A DNA stretch of 64,000 nt, taken from the NCBI GenBank assembly GCA_021432635.1, contig MU270096.1:85367-149366 (forward strand). Reading direction: 5' to 3'. The translations under genes were made by a program, and so were the position numbers. This document shows, one piece after another, positions 22,999-34,866 of the stretch (position 1 is its first letter; each line of letters opens with the position of its first letter). The notes under the pieces are model-generated. The model did no database searches, was not told where the DNA came from, and saw nothing but the letters and a program-made list of their open reading frames with translations. This stretch comes from Thozetella sp. PMI_491. Taxonomy: Eukaryota; Ascomycota; Sordariomycetes; Chaetosphaeriales; Chaetosphaeriaceae.

Positions 22999-24173
22999 CC
23001 ATCTGCATCGGACCAGTACGAGAGGAAGCCGGAGGTGGCGGGACTGGTGATTCTCGCGATAGGCTGATAGACCGATAGACCGGGGGCGGGGGAGGGGGGT
23101 AGGGACCTTGGCAGCGTCAGTTTTGGCGATAGCTAGCACAATCTTTATTGTCTAGTGCACATTAGACATGATGCGAGGAAATTCCGAAAGAGATTTAGTC
23201 TATTGGTCACGGCTTGAAGAAGGCATCACGGAGTTTGTGTCAGCCTGCAGGGACTGCAACTGCAAGGCAACTGTCGCTAGCCCCTACTGTACGACGACGG
23301 CCCTGGCTTAGTGTCTACAACGCCGCTTTATTCAGTACCACATACACCCTCACATCGCGGCAGTTCGAGATCAAACGGGTCCGCCGGATCGGCCCCACCC
23401 CACCAACAACGGTGACCGGAGATCGGAGGCGTTGATAATGTTAGGCGCTAGCATTGGCTGTTTTTGGCTCGCCTGCAGGGGACTCTCGCATTCTATATCC
23501 GTTTCCGAAACGACTACTTCAGCACACACTCAGAGCCATGCCATTGCAACAGTGGATGGACGGACAGATTCTACTATTGGCCTTACTCGACGGAATCAGG
23601 GTACGGGAATGTGCCGCAGTGCTCGCCCAGAGTCGCACTGGCTACGCCTAGGTTACATTTCCATAAGGTCCGGAACTCATCGACATAGGCCTACCTTCAA
23701 CCAAGTTATGCCGGTATACTAACAGTATAGGTAATTTATTCGTAGGCAACTTCCCATGGCCTCCAGGCGTTACCGTCTACTCGGAGGAAGCCGCCAGAGA
23801 GGCAGCTGTCTCCTGATCCTCAGAGGCAACATCATCAAGGACTGCAAAAGGAGCAGCCCAAGATTATCTAATGGGAGCCCTGACCGCCATCAGTTCGCGG
23901 AAGTATGACTTCAGCTGAAGTAGTCGCAGATGGCGGTGTCCAATGAGGCAAGCTTTAATTGGGAACCCCCTCCCCATCCATCTAGATCTGTCCATTGCGC
24001 TTGCTGCTCAGATTTGGCACTCGTAATCGTGCCTGCAGGATGAAATGGATGGCTTCACTATTAACGGGGCTATGAGGTGGCCCGATCTTACAGCCAGGTA
24101 TGCTATCCCGAGGCGGTTAGGCAAGATAGATAGCTGCATCAGAGTTTCTATAGCATACTAAGCCTTGCCTGGG
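22999..24173. other. Intergenic, no supported gene
   Basis: The cupin 3' end is followed by a G-rich patch near 23080-23100. Several overlapping plus-strand open frames of 65-96 codons (23214-23722) lack coding bias and splice support. No repeat or RNA gene was recognised. Confidence 0.45.
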
Positions 24174-24516
24174 TCACCGCTGTGTAACCAACGAAACTCT
24201 AATAGTCTCTAGTTGCATACATGCGTGGAGGTATTGTCTGTTCTTCCACGTCTCGTTGAAAGATTCACTGCTATGAGCTGGCTTGAATAAAATACCAAGA
24301 CTCTTCTTTTTCAGGTAGCACAACCCAGCAGGTCCCAGATCATGGGGAAGAGGGGACTGCTCAGCTATATACGTTACGTACGAGCTCGTGTCCGTGAAAC
24401 CACTATGGTCTCCAGCAAGGGCGCTCATTGCCGCAACAGAAGCCGGTGGATCTTCGATAATTAACTCGATAGCATAGCCTCCGTGGGCGGGCACAATGAT
24501 GCGTATGGGTTGGGTC
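24174..24516 (-). CDS. Hypothetical small protein, weakly supported
   Basis: An open frame from ATG 24516 encodes about 113 residues (MTQPIRIIVPAHGGYAIE...) with a natural-looking amino-acid mix, no signal peptide and no recognised domain. It reads away from the M13 peptidase gene, which starts 315 bp beyond its start codon, so the two could share a divergent promoter. Codon choice is less GC-biased than in the surrounding genes, which counts against it. It could be an orphan gene or chance. Confidence 0.25.
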
Positions 24517-24831
24517 ATGGTGATATATAGGCTAAGTTTGCCTATCGCTGTGAAGACCGACAATACCCATACACCGCTTAAAGCGCTGAAAAGACGTCTA
24601 CAATTTTCCCGGACAGTCTCCGCAAGCGGTATTAATGTTTTCTCCGAATTACACGCCTTCTTATACCGGTTGTGGCCCGTCCCTGCTTCTCGGGTTCGTC
24701 ATGGGATGTTCTGTGCCGGCTGACGGAGGGACGCGGAGGCTTAGTGTTGATCGCCAGTACTGCACAACAAACCAAACATCCCGGATGTAGTACGTGGGCT
24801 GTCTAAGCTACAAAACCCCCTTTTGTTCACC

Positions 24832-27218
24832 ATGTTTTTCAACAATGGCACCGGGCACCAGTCGGGCCTATCCTGTACCACCCCGGCATGCCTCAAGATT
24901 GCCTCTCAGATACTGACCGGGCTGGCGGACAACTATACCAAGATCGATCCTTGTGTAAATTTTGACCAGCGTACGCTCGAAAAATCCGAATCGAGTATCC
25001 GAGAAGGAAACCGAGACTAACAGCCTCATAGTGGCATGTAACGGCTGGCAAGCTCGTACTCCGATTCCCAAGGGCGAGCTGAGCATCGATACTCTAGGCG
25101 TCCTGTCAATGAACAACCGGCTACTTTTGAAAGATATTCTAGAAGGCCCATACCCAGCCGGCCACGATGGATGGATCACCACTAGTCTCACGCCAGCCCA
25201 AGCCGTTGCTGACAGGCAAAACTTCAACAAGATGCAGAACAACTACTTTGCGTGCATGAACACCACGGCACAGCATGGCCTGCAGCCGCTGATCGACTTT
25301 ACTGCCATGATTGCGAAGATCTACCCATTAGAGCCTACTGTCAACAAAACCAAAAGAGAGATTCAGACCAGCAGAGCGATGCTGATGGGCGATGCCATCT
25401 CCTTCTTTGAGTCTTACGGCATCCCAACCTTTACCACTCTCTCCCCTCAAACCTTGGACTATGGATCTGTAAGTGAATTCTTTCACATAATTTCAAGGCA
25501 GTCGCCAAGACGGCGCAACTCACTACGGTTTTAGAATATGACACTGGCGGGCTTAAGCCCCGGGGGTGGGAACTCTGTCTCCCCGACCTTCACGCCAGCT
25601 TCCATTCAGCAGTACCTGGACATAGGCTCAGAGATTCTTTCTGCTATATATCCTCGGAATATCAGCAGGGATGCATCTAAAACGCTCATGGCTGGCGTCT
25701 TTGGGTTGGAGCAAAAGCTACTCTTAGCCTTCGGCCAGGCTATCTTCAGTCCTACAAGCCAAGGCGCAGACGGAACCATCCCGGCACCGGCAATGTCTCT
25801 CGACGATCTCGCAAGGTTCGCCCCGGAGCTCAACATATCCTCGGCCCTGCGAGCGTTGGCGCCGCCAGGAGCCCGGTATGACAAGATCATCGTGAACTAC
25901 CCAGACTTTTATCCCAACATGTCCAGCATCTTATCAAATACTTCGACCGAGATCATCCAGGCCTTCTTTATCTGGAAGGGCGTCGTGACGATGACGCCAT
26001 TCATCATCACCAATCTCACGGACCGTTTTAACGCCTTTGAGTACCAGGACACCCCGCTGGACCCGAACTATCCTAATGTCCAGTGGAAGCAATGCCTTGA
26101 CCATACCGAGACGGGCGTCTACTGGCTCGGCCAGGATCCAGTGCCAAACGGGCTCTCATGGACCGTGGTCCGCTTCTTCATCGAGAGGGCCTACTCGCAC
26201 CATGCACGGGCGTTCACGGACCAGATTCTAGTCAACATTCAAAACGAATTTATCTCTCGGCTCGGGCAGAAGAAATGGGTTTCCGACCAAGTCAAAAAGC
26301 TATCTGAGGAGAAAATCAGAAAGATACTCCGCAAGGTTGGGTACCCAGATATCTCACCCAACGTCACGGACCCCCTTGTTCTCCAAAAGTACTACGCAGG
26401 CGTCAACATTACGGACTCGTACTTCTGGAACTCTCTATCTATCGCCAAGTCAGCCGTGGCACACACATGGTCTAGCTTGGGTAAGCCCGTCGACAGAAAT
26501 ATCTGGCAGGGGGCGGTATCGAGCGCCAATGCATACTACTATGCCCCGACGAACGAGATTGCAGTATATGCCGGGATCCAGCAGTTCCCCGTGGTACGTC
26601 TGATTCTTACGCGGCGCGCGCCTAGGCATTTCTTACCCTGAATTCTGACCATCAATGCAGTATCAAGACGACTTCCCGGCATACCTCTCATACGGAGGCA
26701 TGGGGTCGCTATGCGGCCACGAGCTGACGCACGGCTTCGACACCACCGGTCGGCTGTTCGACGGATCGGGAAATCTGACAAACTGGTGGGATAACGCGAC
26801 CATCGCGGCTTTCGAGAACCGCACGGCGTGCTTCATAGACCAGTACAACAACTTCACAGCTGTGGGTCCCAACAACACCTTCCTCAACGTCAACGGCTGG
26901 GGCACCCTGGCCGAGAACATCGCCGACAGCGGAGGCGTGCAGGTCAGCTACGGCGCCTGGCAAAAGGTGCAGGCCGCCCAGACAGTGCCTGATTTAGGTC
27001 TGCCAGGACTGCAGCACTTCAGCAATGAGCAACTGTTCTTCATTCAGTGGGCACAGACATGGTGTACGAATGAGCCACCGGGGGCTCTGGCCGATCGGAT
27101 TGCCGGTGACGTTCACGCGCCTGGGTTCGCGAGGATCTTGGGGCCTCTAGCCAACTCGAGAGGCTTCCGCGAGGCGTTTAACTGCCCGGTTAAGGAACCT
27201 ACATGCGAACTGTGGTAA
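24832..27218 (+). CDS. Neprilysin-type zinc metallopeptidase (family M13)
   Basis: Zinc endopeptidase cleaving short peptides on the amino side of hydrophobic residues. Four exons: 24832-24970, 25032-25468, 25535-26593 and 26661-27218; introns 61, 66 and 67 nt; 730 residues, normal for M13. The first splice rebuilds FDQLACNGWQARTP, the conserved N-terminal Cys-containing block. The catalytic part has the NAYYYAPTNEIAVYAGIQQ block, HELTH (565-569; HExxH) and ENIAD (630-634, third zinc ligand Glu), and ends with the family signature CELW. Many N-glycosylation sites (NNT, NLT, NFT) imply passage through the secretory route. However, no signal peptide or membrane anchor is visible before the first block, so a further upstream exon may have been missed. 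Confidence 0.92.
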
Positions 27219-27355
27219 AGTGGGACGGGAATTCAAGTCTCGAAGTTTCTCTAGCCTTCTATAGGTTTTGAATTCATGAAACAAATCAGAGTACGTGTCG
27301 TGTCCAAAGGTCCAATCAGTACAAGTGCTACAAGCTACATTCCCAGGGTCGGCTC
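27219..27355. other. Short convergent gap, M13 peptidase / acyl-CoA dehydrogenase
   Basis: Only 137 bp separate the two stop codons of these convergent genes, so their 3' UTRs must overlap or be very short. Confidence 0.6.
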
Positions 27356-28800
27356 TCAAATCTTGGCCTCTTTTTGCAGCTGCTTGAGCTTGCCCTGGTA
27401 GAGTTTGACCAGCTGTCGCACTGCCAGATCGAGCATCACGTCCTCGGACCCGCCCGGAATCCGGACGCCAGGGACCTCGCGGTAAATCACTGCAAAAGAT
27501 CGGGTCAGCTCCAGGTACCTTGCGGGAGTACAATCAAACGGCAGCAAACTCACTCTCGACCAACTGGCCCTGTCCACTCCGGGTGTATCCGTTGCCGCCG
27601 AACAGCAGCACCGCCACTTCGGCACACTCCTTCAGCACGATCCCAGACTGAGCCTTGAGGAGGGCCGTCAGTCCGCCGAGCTCGCGGTCGGCGTCGGCCT
27701 TGGTCATCTTGGTCATCTGGTAGCCAAACTGCTCGACCCAGGCCGATTGGCTCTCAAGCAGCGCGCCGGCCTTAGCCAGCCGGTTCCGCACGACGGGCTG
27801 CTGCATGAGCGTCTTGCCGAACGCCTCGCGCTTCATCACGTATTCAAAGGCGGCGGCGAGCGCGGTGCGGGCCTGGCGGGTAGCCCCGACGGCGATGGTC
27901 AGGCGCTCGTGGTTGAAGTTGGTCATGATGTAGCGCATGCCCTGGCCCTCCACGCCGATCAAGTTCGACACCGGCACCTGGACGTCGTCGAGCTCGATGT
28001 AGGTCGTGCCCGCCGAGACCTGGCCGCCCACCTTGAGGCGGCGCATGTTCACGCCGGGATAGTTCTTGAGCGGGACGACCATCAGGGATAGGCCTGCCGC
28101 GCCGCTCCCGGGGCCGCCGGTGCGGACGGCCATGGTGGAGTAGTCGGTCCAGATACCATTGGTGATCCTAGAGAGGGGCAAGTCAGCTCTAGCTGCGGCG
28201 TCTCGCGCTGCGCCACGGGGTTGCATACCACTTCTTGGTGCCATTGATGATGTAGGACTTTCCGTCGGCGCTCTTGACGGCGGTGGTGGTGATGCCCGCC
28301 ACGTCGCTCCCGGTCTCAGGCTCGGTGATAGCGATGCAGCTCCTCTTCTCGGCTCGCAGCAGCTCGGGCAGGTACTTCTCCTGCAGGGCCTTGTTGGCGA
28401 ACTTGAGCAACGGCGGCACGCCGAAGGCCACACCGGTCGTCAAGCTCCCGCCCGGGCCGGCCAGCCCGCTGCGGGCCATCTCATCGACATAGATCAGGCT
28501 GTGCAGGTAGTCGAAATCCTCGACCTTGAGGCCGCCTAGCAACTCGTGGATGCCGAGGCGTTTCAGCCACTCGACTGGGAGCGGCGCGGGAAGGGCGGGG
28601 ATAAGCATGTTGGCCTTGGCGAACTCGGTGAAGACAGAGTCCGGCAGCGTCTCCGCGACCTCCCACTCGACCGCATGATCGATCAGGTGCTTCTGGATGA
28701 AGGGCCGGATTGCTGCCTGCCATCGGCGGTGCGACTCGGTGAAGATGGGCGATGGCTGGCCCATCAGCCACGGCGGGTCGGAGAAGGGAACCTTGGCCAT
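27356..28800 (-). CDS. Acyl-CoA dehydrogenase family flavoprotein
   Basis: FAD-dependent acyl-CoA dehydrogenase fold enzyme. Exons: 28800-28229, 28167-27554 and 27489-27356; introns 61 and 64 nt; 439 residues. Both splices rebuild expected sequence: GTKKWITNGIW and QLVEMIYREVPG. The N-terminal helical domain covers about 1-150. The FAD/substrate signature ITEPETGSDVAG lies near 160-171, and the C-terminal helical domain holds LFGGNGYTR. At the place where medium-chain enzymes carry the catalytic IYEGT the sequence reads IPGGSED, so the catalytic base may sit elsewhere, as in long-chain and isovaleryl types; the substrate is undetermined. No clear presequence or SKL-type peroxisomal ending is present (C-terminus KEAKI). 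A 35-nt C run (sense strand) lies 21 nt before the ATG. Confidence 0.93.
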
Positions 28801-28819
28801 GGTGGAGGTTGCGGAACGG

Positions 28820-28821
<2 letters not shown>

Positions 28822-28856
<35 letters not shown>
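28822..28856 (+). repeat. Poly-G tract (poly-C on the sense strand of the acyl-CoA dehydrogenase leader)
   Basis: A 35-nt uninterrupted G run on the plus strand lies 21-56 bp upstream of the start codon of the minus-strand acyl-CoA dehydrogenase gene, so it is probably in the mRNA leader or core promoter. Its exact length in the assembly should not be trusted. Confidence 0.9.
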
Positions 28857-29460
28857 CGCGATAAGATGGGAAGACGAACAAGGCGTGTAAGCAAAGTGGC
28901 TGAGACGAGAGGTTCACTCAAGCGCACGGATCGGATTGAGACTTGGGCGAGGGGAGGAGATTGGCTGGCGGGCAAGAGCCCAAATATTTGAATCTCGGCA
29001 TAGGTTGGAGCGCCCGCCGAGATGCGATTGCTTCGATATCCGAGAGCTGCCTAGGTGTCTTTGGAGGCGGATGAGCCGAGGCTCCTCGGTACCCACCACC
29101 ACCACCACCACCACCACCAACATCCCTGGCAAAGTCCAAACATGGAACCCAAGTGCGGAGACCGACAGCCGTCAAGTGCGGAGCCAAAAGTTTGGGGAAA
29201 AAAGTTGGGGGCGGGGGCATTATGGCATGGCTGAGCCAAGGAACCTTGGTTTGGGATAAGTGGGGTCTTCGTGAGAGAGAGACGAACGCATGTAAACATT
29301 GCCCCTGAGTGAGCGCGACACACGTCAAAAGGTTCATGCTTACTCGGCACTACCATAGGGTCAAAAGAAGCCGTGATGCTGTCTCTAGTATAATTGGGAG
29401 ATTTTTTTTGTTTTTTGTCTAAAAGCCACACGACATGACAACAAGTTTTTGGGGGCTGGT
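28857..29460. other. Intergenic with a CCA/TGG microsatellite
   Basis: This region is promoter-proximal to the acyl-CoA dehydrogenase gene. It holds the CAC/CCA triplet repeat at about 29093-29120 and G-rich patches. Overlapping open frames on the minus strand here derive from the triplet repeat and are not supported as genes. Confidence 0.55.
29093..29120 (+). repeat. (CCA)n microsatellite
   Basis: About nine tandem ACC/CCA triplets. Simple repeat with no coding context. Confidence 0.85.
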
Positions 29461-30484
29461 TCAATGATTCTCTGAACGCAATGTCCATGAGTGGCTCGTG
29501 ACTACTTCTCCTAGTAGAGTAATGAGGGGGTATCTTGATATGAGATTCCTATTCCTTTCCGTCCGTCCAGCGAATATAAAAGACATCTTACCTGCGAGCT
29601 CTTCATCGCATCGTGACAACATACTCCTTCTGCGCATCAGCGTGCGCGACTCTTGAATCTCCTGCCTAAGGGCTCCCACCTCTTTCTGCAGAGCACAGAC
29701 TGTGACCATGACCATGCAGGTTGCATTGTTGTCGGGAATTCTGCAGGCGGTGGTGAGGACTACGCCCGGGTCCGCACCATCCATGATTCGGCCGCGATCT
29801 GCTCGATGTCGGCCGCCGTCATGTTGACATCCTACATCCGGTTAGTGGGGTTGGCCACCAAGTAAGTCCACGTCAACAAAGCATCGGATCTCCAACTCTG
29901 GTAGTGCATCTCTCAAAAGGCCCCGCGAAGACCAACCGACAGGCAGAGCAGTACCCATTAAAGCGCAAGTCGAACCTCCCCACACCATCGGCCGGGCAAC
30001 GGCCCATGTTAGGCTGCATTTCCCCCGGAGGGGCGACTGAGAGACGGCCCCAAAGGTGCTCAGGTGAATAGCCTAGGTGATCCTCGACTTGACTTAGCTC
30101 TCGCCGCACCAAGCAGCCCGCTTTCTCTATCCCTCCAAAGCACCTAGGCAGGCGGCAACCAAACCAACTGTTTAGAGTGAGAGTTTGGGCCACTGACTTT
30201 GCCCGGAAGTCATGACCCGAGTGTCGATTTTCACCTTTGGGACCTCTGCGGCAACTAACCCAGAGATGGAGATTGGGGGTGGTGCTGATTGACGCCAGAT
30301 GTAGGAAATTCCGGACTTACCTCTTCTTGTGGAGGCGCGGTCAAAGGGGCCAGCTCTTCGTCATCGTCGCCCTTCTCCAAGTCAGTCACTGTGGTCAATA
30401 GCTAGGATGAACTCCCGTTTCACCTGCTACCCCGCGCCGGTACAAGATCGTGCAGCCAGGGTGCTGGGTCAATTTTCTCGGCAT
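29461..30484 (-). pseudogene. Unresolved or decayed multi-exon gene candidate
   Basis: Several minus-strand pieces look exonic. A possible start at 30484 (MPRKLTQHPGCTILYRRG) is preceded by a CT-rich leader-like tract at about 30720-30850. A segment at 30401-30321 encodes LTTVTDLEKGDDDEELAPL and ends at a perfect GTAAGT donor. After a ~490-nt gap, a TGTAG acceptor opens DVNMTAADIEQIAAESWM from 29831. A last frame (29784-29461) gives a coiled-coil-like ALQKEVGALRQEIQESR and contains a GTAAGA donor. The pieces are not all in register and one implied intron would be only 29 nt, so either the gene is broken or the model is wrong. No family is recognised. Confidence 0.27.
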
Positions 30485-30931
30485 CTCAGCTGCTGAAGGC
30501 GGGTAAGCAATTTGAAGTGTGAGAAGAGAAGCAAGATAAAAGTTGGTTGGACAGTGAAGAGCCAGGTGGAAGAAAATTTTGCGTAGAATAGAGGGGGTAG
30601 TTTTGGGGAACTAAAAGAAAGCAACTAGTGAAAAATAGAAGATGTGATAATGAGGGAAGGTCGAGATAAATTGAATCTGGTGAGGACGGAAGAAGGATAG
30701 ATCCTACTGTCTGCTGGGAGGGTGAGAGAGCGAGCGAGAAAGAAAGAGAGAGAAGAGGAGAGAGAGATAAGGCGGCCGGCCCAACGATACTTGATGAAGT
30801 AAAGGAGTACGAGAGAAGAGGCGAAGGAGAGGGAAGGGGGGCGGGGTGGGGGAGTTGAGAGGGTGTATTTGTGGGAGAGATGTTGAAGCTCAAATCGACC
30901 AGGTTGATCTGTGCTCCCTGATTTTCGATTT

Positions 30932-30962
30932 AACCTATTGTTCTTCTGAGGAACAATAGGTT
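30932..30962. repeat. Perfect 12-bp inverted repeat with 7-nt loop
   Basis: AACCTATTGTTC at 30932-30943 and its exact reverse complement GAACAATAGGTT at 30951-30962 flank TTCTGAG. It could form a hairpin in RNA or DNA, or be the touching ends of two small repeats. No element is attached that I can recognise. Confidence 0.85.
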
Positions 30963-33900
30963 CAGCGTGATAACAATAAACCGAGGTCTCCTGTGGGGCA
31001 ATGGTTTCGGGGTTGCCAGTTGGGAGAACCTGCCACCAAATTCACAGCGAAGTGGTACCAGACTCAGGTATGGGAGATGTATGATGACCATATGGACATT
31101 TCTTCTTGACAACGGCATGCATTTGTTTATAGTTGATAACCTCTGTATTATGGTAATCTGGGATGTGATGAGTCTGTGGTGCTACTATGCCATCCTAGCT
31201 CTTACGAGCCAACTGGCCCATTGCAATCTAACTCTAATAAGCTGTCGTGAGCCAGATATAGTGTCGAGATCCAGGTGTTTCTATTTATCATTCAGACCCC
31301 CGCGGATTGTCTGTGTCGCTCCAAAGTGATTTCAACCCAACGCAGCCACGCATGTCGACGCTATTTAGGCATGCTCATGATTAAAGATGGGCTGCCTATC
31401 GATGAACCCTCTTAACTGCATATATATATGATTTTTTTTTTTTTTTTTTTTGAAAAGTTTCCTGTTTCCTCCTTGTGTTCCAGATAATTGTTTCTGTATC
31501 GGCCGATGCTTCCAAATTTTCTCTGTTGTCTTTAAACTCTCTACGTTTGTCCCCCTTGTAGTCCATAGTAAATTTAACCTGATGCTGGAAGGTTTGCTTG
31601 TTTTCGGATTCCGAAGTTGTTAGGGAACTAAAAGTGGCGAAGAGCGGTAAGGGGGTGGCACCCACCAAGCTCAACAAGGCTTATAGCCAGTCTTTTGCCG
31701 CTGGTTGGGTTGACCTTCCTTGTCCTTGCTGGCTCATAGTGGCTCGGTTCAGTTGGCCCTGTTGGCCCAGTTGGCCGCAGCGGTGTGGCCGAGATGGCCT
31801 CGGTGGTCTAGTCAGGGCGGTTGGCGGATGATGCTCAACTGTTCGCAGGAACCTGAGGCGCGGGAACCCCCACCCTAGCACAATCCGACTACAAGCGAGG
31901 CCCCGATGTTCGGAAGCAGGCGGGATGGCGAATGCTGCGCGCGTGACTACGAACTATATCACAAAATACTCTGGCATACATTACAAGCCATGATAATGGC
32001 GTCGGAGAAGGGCTGCGTGCCGGGTGCTGCGGGTGCTGGCCCCATGCGGCTCCAAGGTGGTCAATTTATGTCTTGCACGGCGGGCCTCGGCAGGAGCCGG
32101 CGCTGCGCAGGACCACTGTGTGATGATCGGCCAGCCGGGTTTCCAAAGCGTCGTCAAGACGGCTCGCAGCACGAAATCCGACCGGATCTTGACAGGCGCA
32201 TGGCATTGGCACCTTCTCCGGGTCGGCAGCCGTCGGCAGCCAAGGCCGTCTCCAAGCAAGCCCTTCCTTCGTGCTGGGAACCCCGCTAAAGCGCTAGAGG
32301 CTACGCAAAGGCCTGGCCGCGATTGCTTCCGCAGTAGGATTAAGCGAGTTTTAGCAGGCCATCGCGTGTCCGCTGGGGAGGTTCAGCGCTACGATAGGGG
32401 ACGACTCCGTGCAGGGGGGCTCGGGGAGGACCCTACAGATTACGGAATATACGAAGTTGCATTGCGCGAGCGTGAAACCGCTGGGCCGACGGACGCCCGC
32501 AGACAGGCCACTGTCGCGCCGACGCAAGCCCAGCTGTCTCATATCCATCCTGGAGAACGGCAGCAAACACTTCACTCGCCTCAAGGACGAGCCGCTATCC
32601 GGACCCACGGTCTGCAAAGAACGCAGTACGCTGGATTTTTATTATATTATTTGGTTGTATTACCTCCGCGGCCCGCGGCGCAGGCGGCTCGTGCGGCACC
32701 GTAGTACAACAACCCCCATGGCATGTTCTGGAAGCTGCCATGCCAATCGCGCTGGGTCAAACAGCTTGGAGCTCAGGGTAGGTTCAGGGGTTTATTGTTT
32801 ACAGACAAGTGCCCGGGGGGTTCGGGTTAACCGACTTGGCCCAGGGAGGCGGGCTTGCGACAGGACGTTGCTTTACTGTAATTAGTTTGCATAGACAGGG
32901 AGAAGCGAGCCTCCTTTTTGGTCCCAGTTCCGATTTACAGAGTAGGCACACCGCAATGACCTCGAACTTTGCCTCCCACGCACTTGTTAGGTCCAGAGGG
33001 TCGGTGTGGCACAATCGCCGGGGCTGGCTTCTTCAGGACCGCGGCCAGCCCGCCAAGATAGTTTTTCTTCCGTGGCAGTCGCCGAGAGGCAAAGCCAAGG
33101 ATTGCGACGACACAGCAAAGTAAAATTCTGTGCGGAACAATTCTGCCAGACACCAATAAAGGGGGAGGGAGCTTATCTTAATGTTCCAGTTTACCTGGGC
33201 GGACTGGCATGAATGAGCGGCATCCTACAGGCGACGAGCTCCGCCCTGGCATGGCGTGCGTTTCGCTGTGAGAGTCCCAATCTGGCACCGTCGTCGATGC
33301 TTCTACTGTGTGCGTATGCGTGCAATAGCAAGTGGTGGTACCGTACTGTATTGTACTGTACAGGGTAGGGTAGGGCGTCGAGGACCGTGAGTCTAGAACA
33401 TAGCCCAGCAGCCCCTGAAAATCGTGGGGCGGTGGTTGGGTAGACCCCGAGTCCCCGAACAGCAATCGGTCTTTTAGACGGAGGACGAGGGGGCGGAGAC
33501 ATACTCCGCCAGCGCCAATCCAAAGCATGTTGGGCATGTTAGATTTCGTCATGCACCAACGAGAATCTGGTTGGCGCGTTGTTTAGGGGGCCGCCTATCG
33601 CAGGATGCAGCCTCTTCGGGGGACAAGACGCCATTGTTGGGGGAGGACAACGCCATATCCCCATTTACAATTCTCTCGCTGCCAGCTTGTGCTTCTCGTT
33701 GCTTTTTAGCTAGGGTGAGCGAGGGGGCCCTCGCTCTCCCTCTCGCTCTCCTAGCCTGGCTGGTACATACGTGCCGTACAAACACATATACCACCATGAC
33801 TATCCGTACGTACTACATAGTCTGTATGGGAGCACTGTGCCTCCCCGTAGCACGGAGTATTCGTAGGGGGCCTGGTCGGTTCGGCCCACAGTGCGGGGAG

Positions 33901-34845
33901 GCTGTTTCACGATTGCTTGGGTTTTGGTTCGGCGGGGGGGAGGCCCTCAAGTCCCACGTCAGCTTGATTTAGCCGGAGCGAACTTTTTTTGTGGTGCCAT
34001 CTCTCGTCCGCAAAGGTGGCCAAGGGAGCTCCCGTCGAGACAGTGGCGTGGTCGTAGCGAGGGCTTTTGGGGATCGGACCAATCAAAGCGGACGGGAGAA
34101 AGACTGTGCCATGCAAGGGGCATGGGTGAGCGACAGGAGACCGGTGCTCCCTACAGCGTATGCATTGCTGTGGTCGGTTGCCGTGGGCCGTCGAATGAGC
34201 CCAAATGTCTCTGGAGGGAATGATGGTTGATAGTGATGCTGAAGTGACGAACCAGGCATCTGAAATGCGGCCAGTATCCAGTCTAGCGTGTGTCCGCCCC
34301 GGAGGTTTTGAGGGGAGTCTCTGGGCGAAAGGGTAAAAAAAAAAAAGGTGTCGAGCAGGGATCGTGATCGGACGTGATCTTTGGGGGGGGACGGATCCAC
34401 TAGGCGTAGCGGACACGCCCGTAGACCTGCTATTTGCACCCTCCCCAGATGCCCTCGCTCAGCCCCCTTCTAAACGCTTCCAACCACTTTTCAATTGCTT
34501 CCATCCCGGTCTCTTCTGATTTTCCTGACCACTTCGTCCCTTCATCGACAGTTCCGACTCGTCGTCCATCGTCCCCCAACTGACGACCTCCGAACTGCGG
34601 TGCGATATCTCGACCTCCCGCCACTCACGAGTGACATTCGCCTTCGCCGCCGTCGTTCCTGACCATCGGCCGGTTCATCCCGCGGCCTCTGCACGCTATT
34701 TGCTCGATCCAAACTTGGCCAGTTGCCACACCCAAACCTCCGACCAGAACCTGTCGACCTCTCACAAACTCGACCATACCACTATCCAACCACCGTCCAG
34801 CATCACCGTGCAGCGACCTTCCAACCGACGAACGACCCCGTCCTC

Positions 34846-34866
34846 ATGGAGGTCGTATTGATGTGA
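34846..34866 (+). promoter_or_regulatory. Short upstream ORF in the IRE1 leader
   Basis: ATG 34846 starts a six-codon frame (MEVVLM) ending in TGA at 34864-34866, 54 nt before the IRE1 start codon. The frame also contains a minimal ATG-TGA. No other ATG lies between it and ATG 34921. If it lies in the mRNA leader, as the C/T-rich sequence farther upstream suggests, it would reduce initiation at IRE1. Confidence 0.45.

Noticed and set aside
30486-30893. 135-codon Ser/Leu/Pro-rich frame on the minus strand
   Set aside because: It translates the CT-rich simple-sequence block and is better explained as a leader tract.
32024-32704. 226-codon plus-strand open frame
   Set aside because: It begins without an ATG, has Arg/Ala/Pro-rich chance-like composition, and has no splice signals or motifs.
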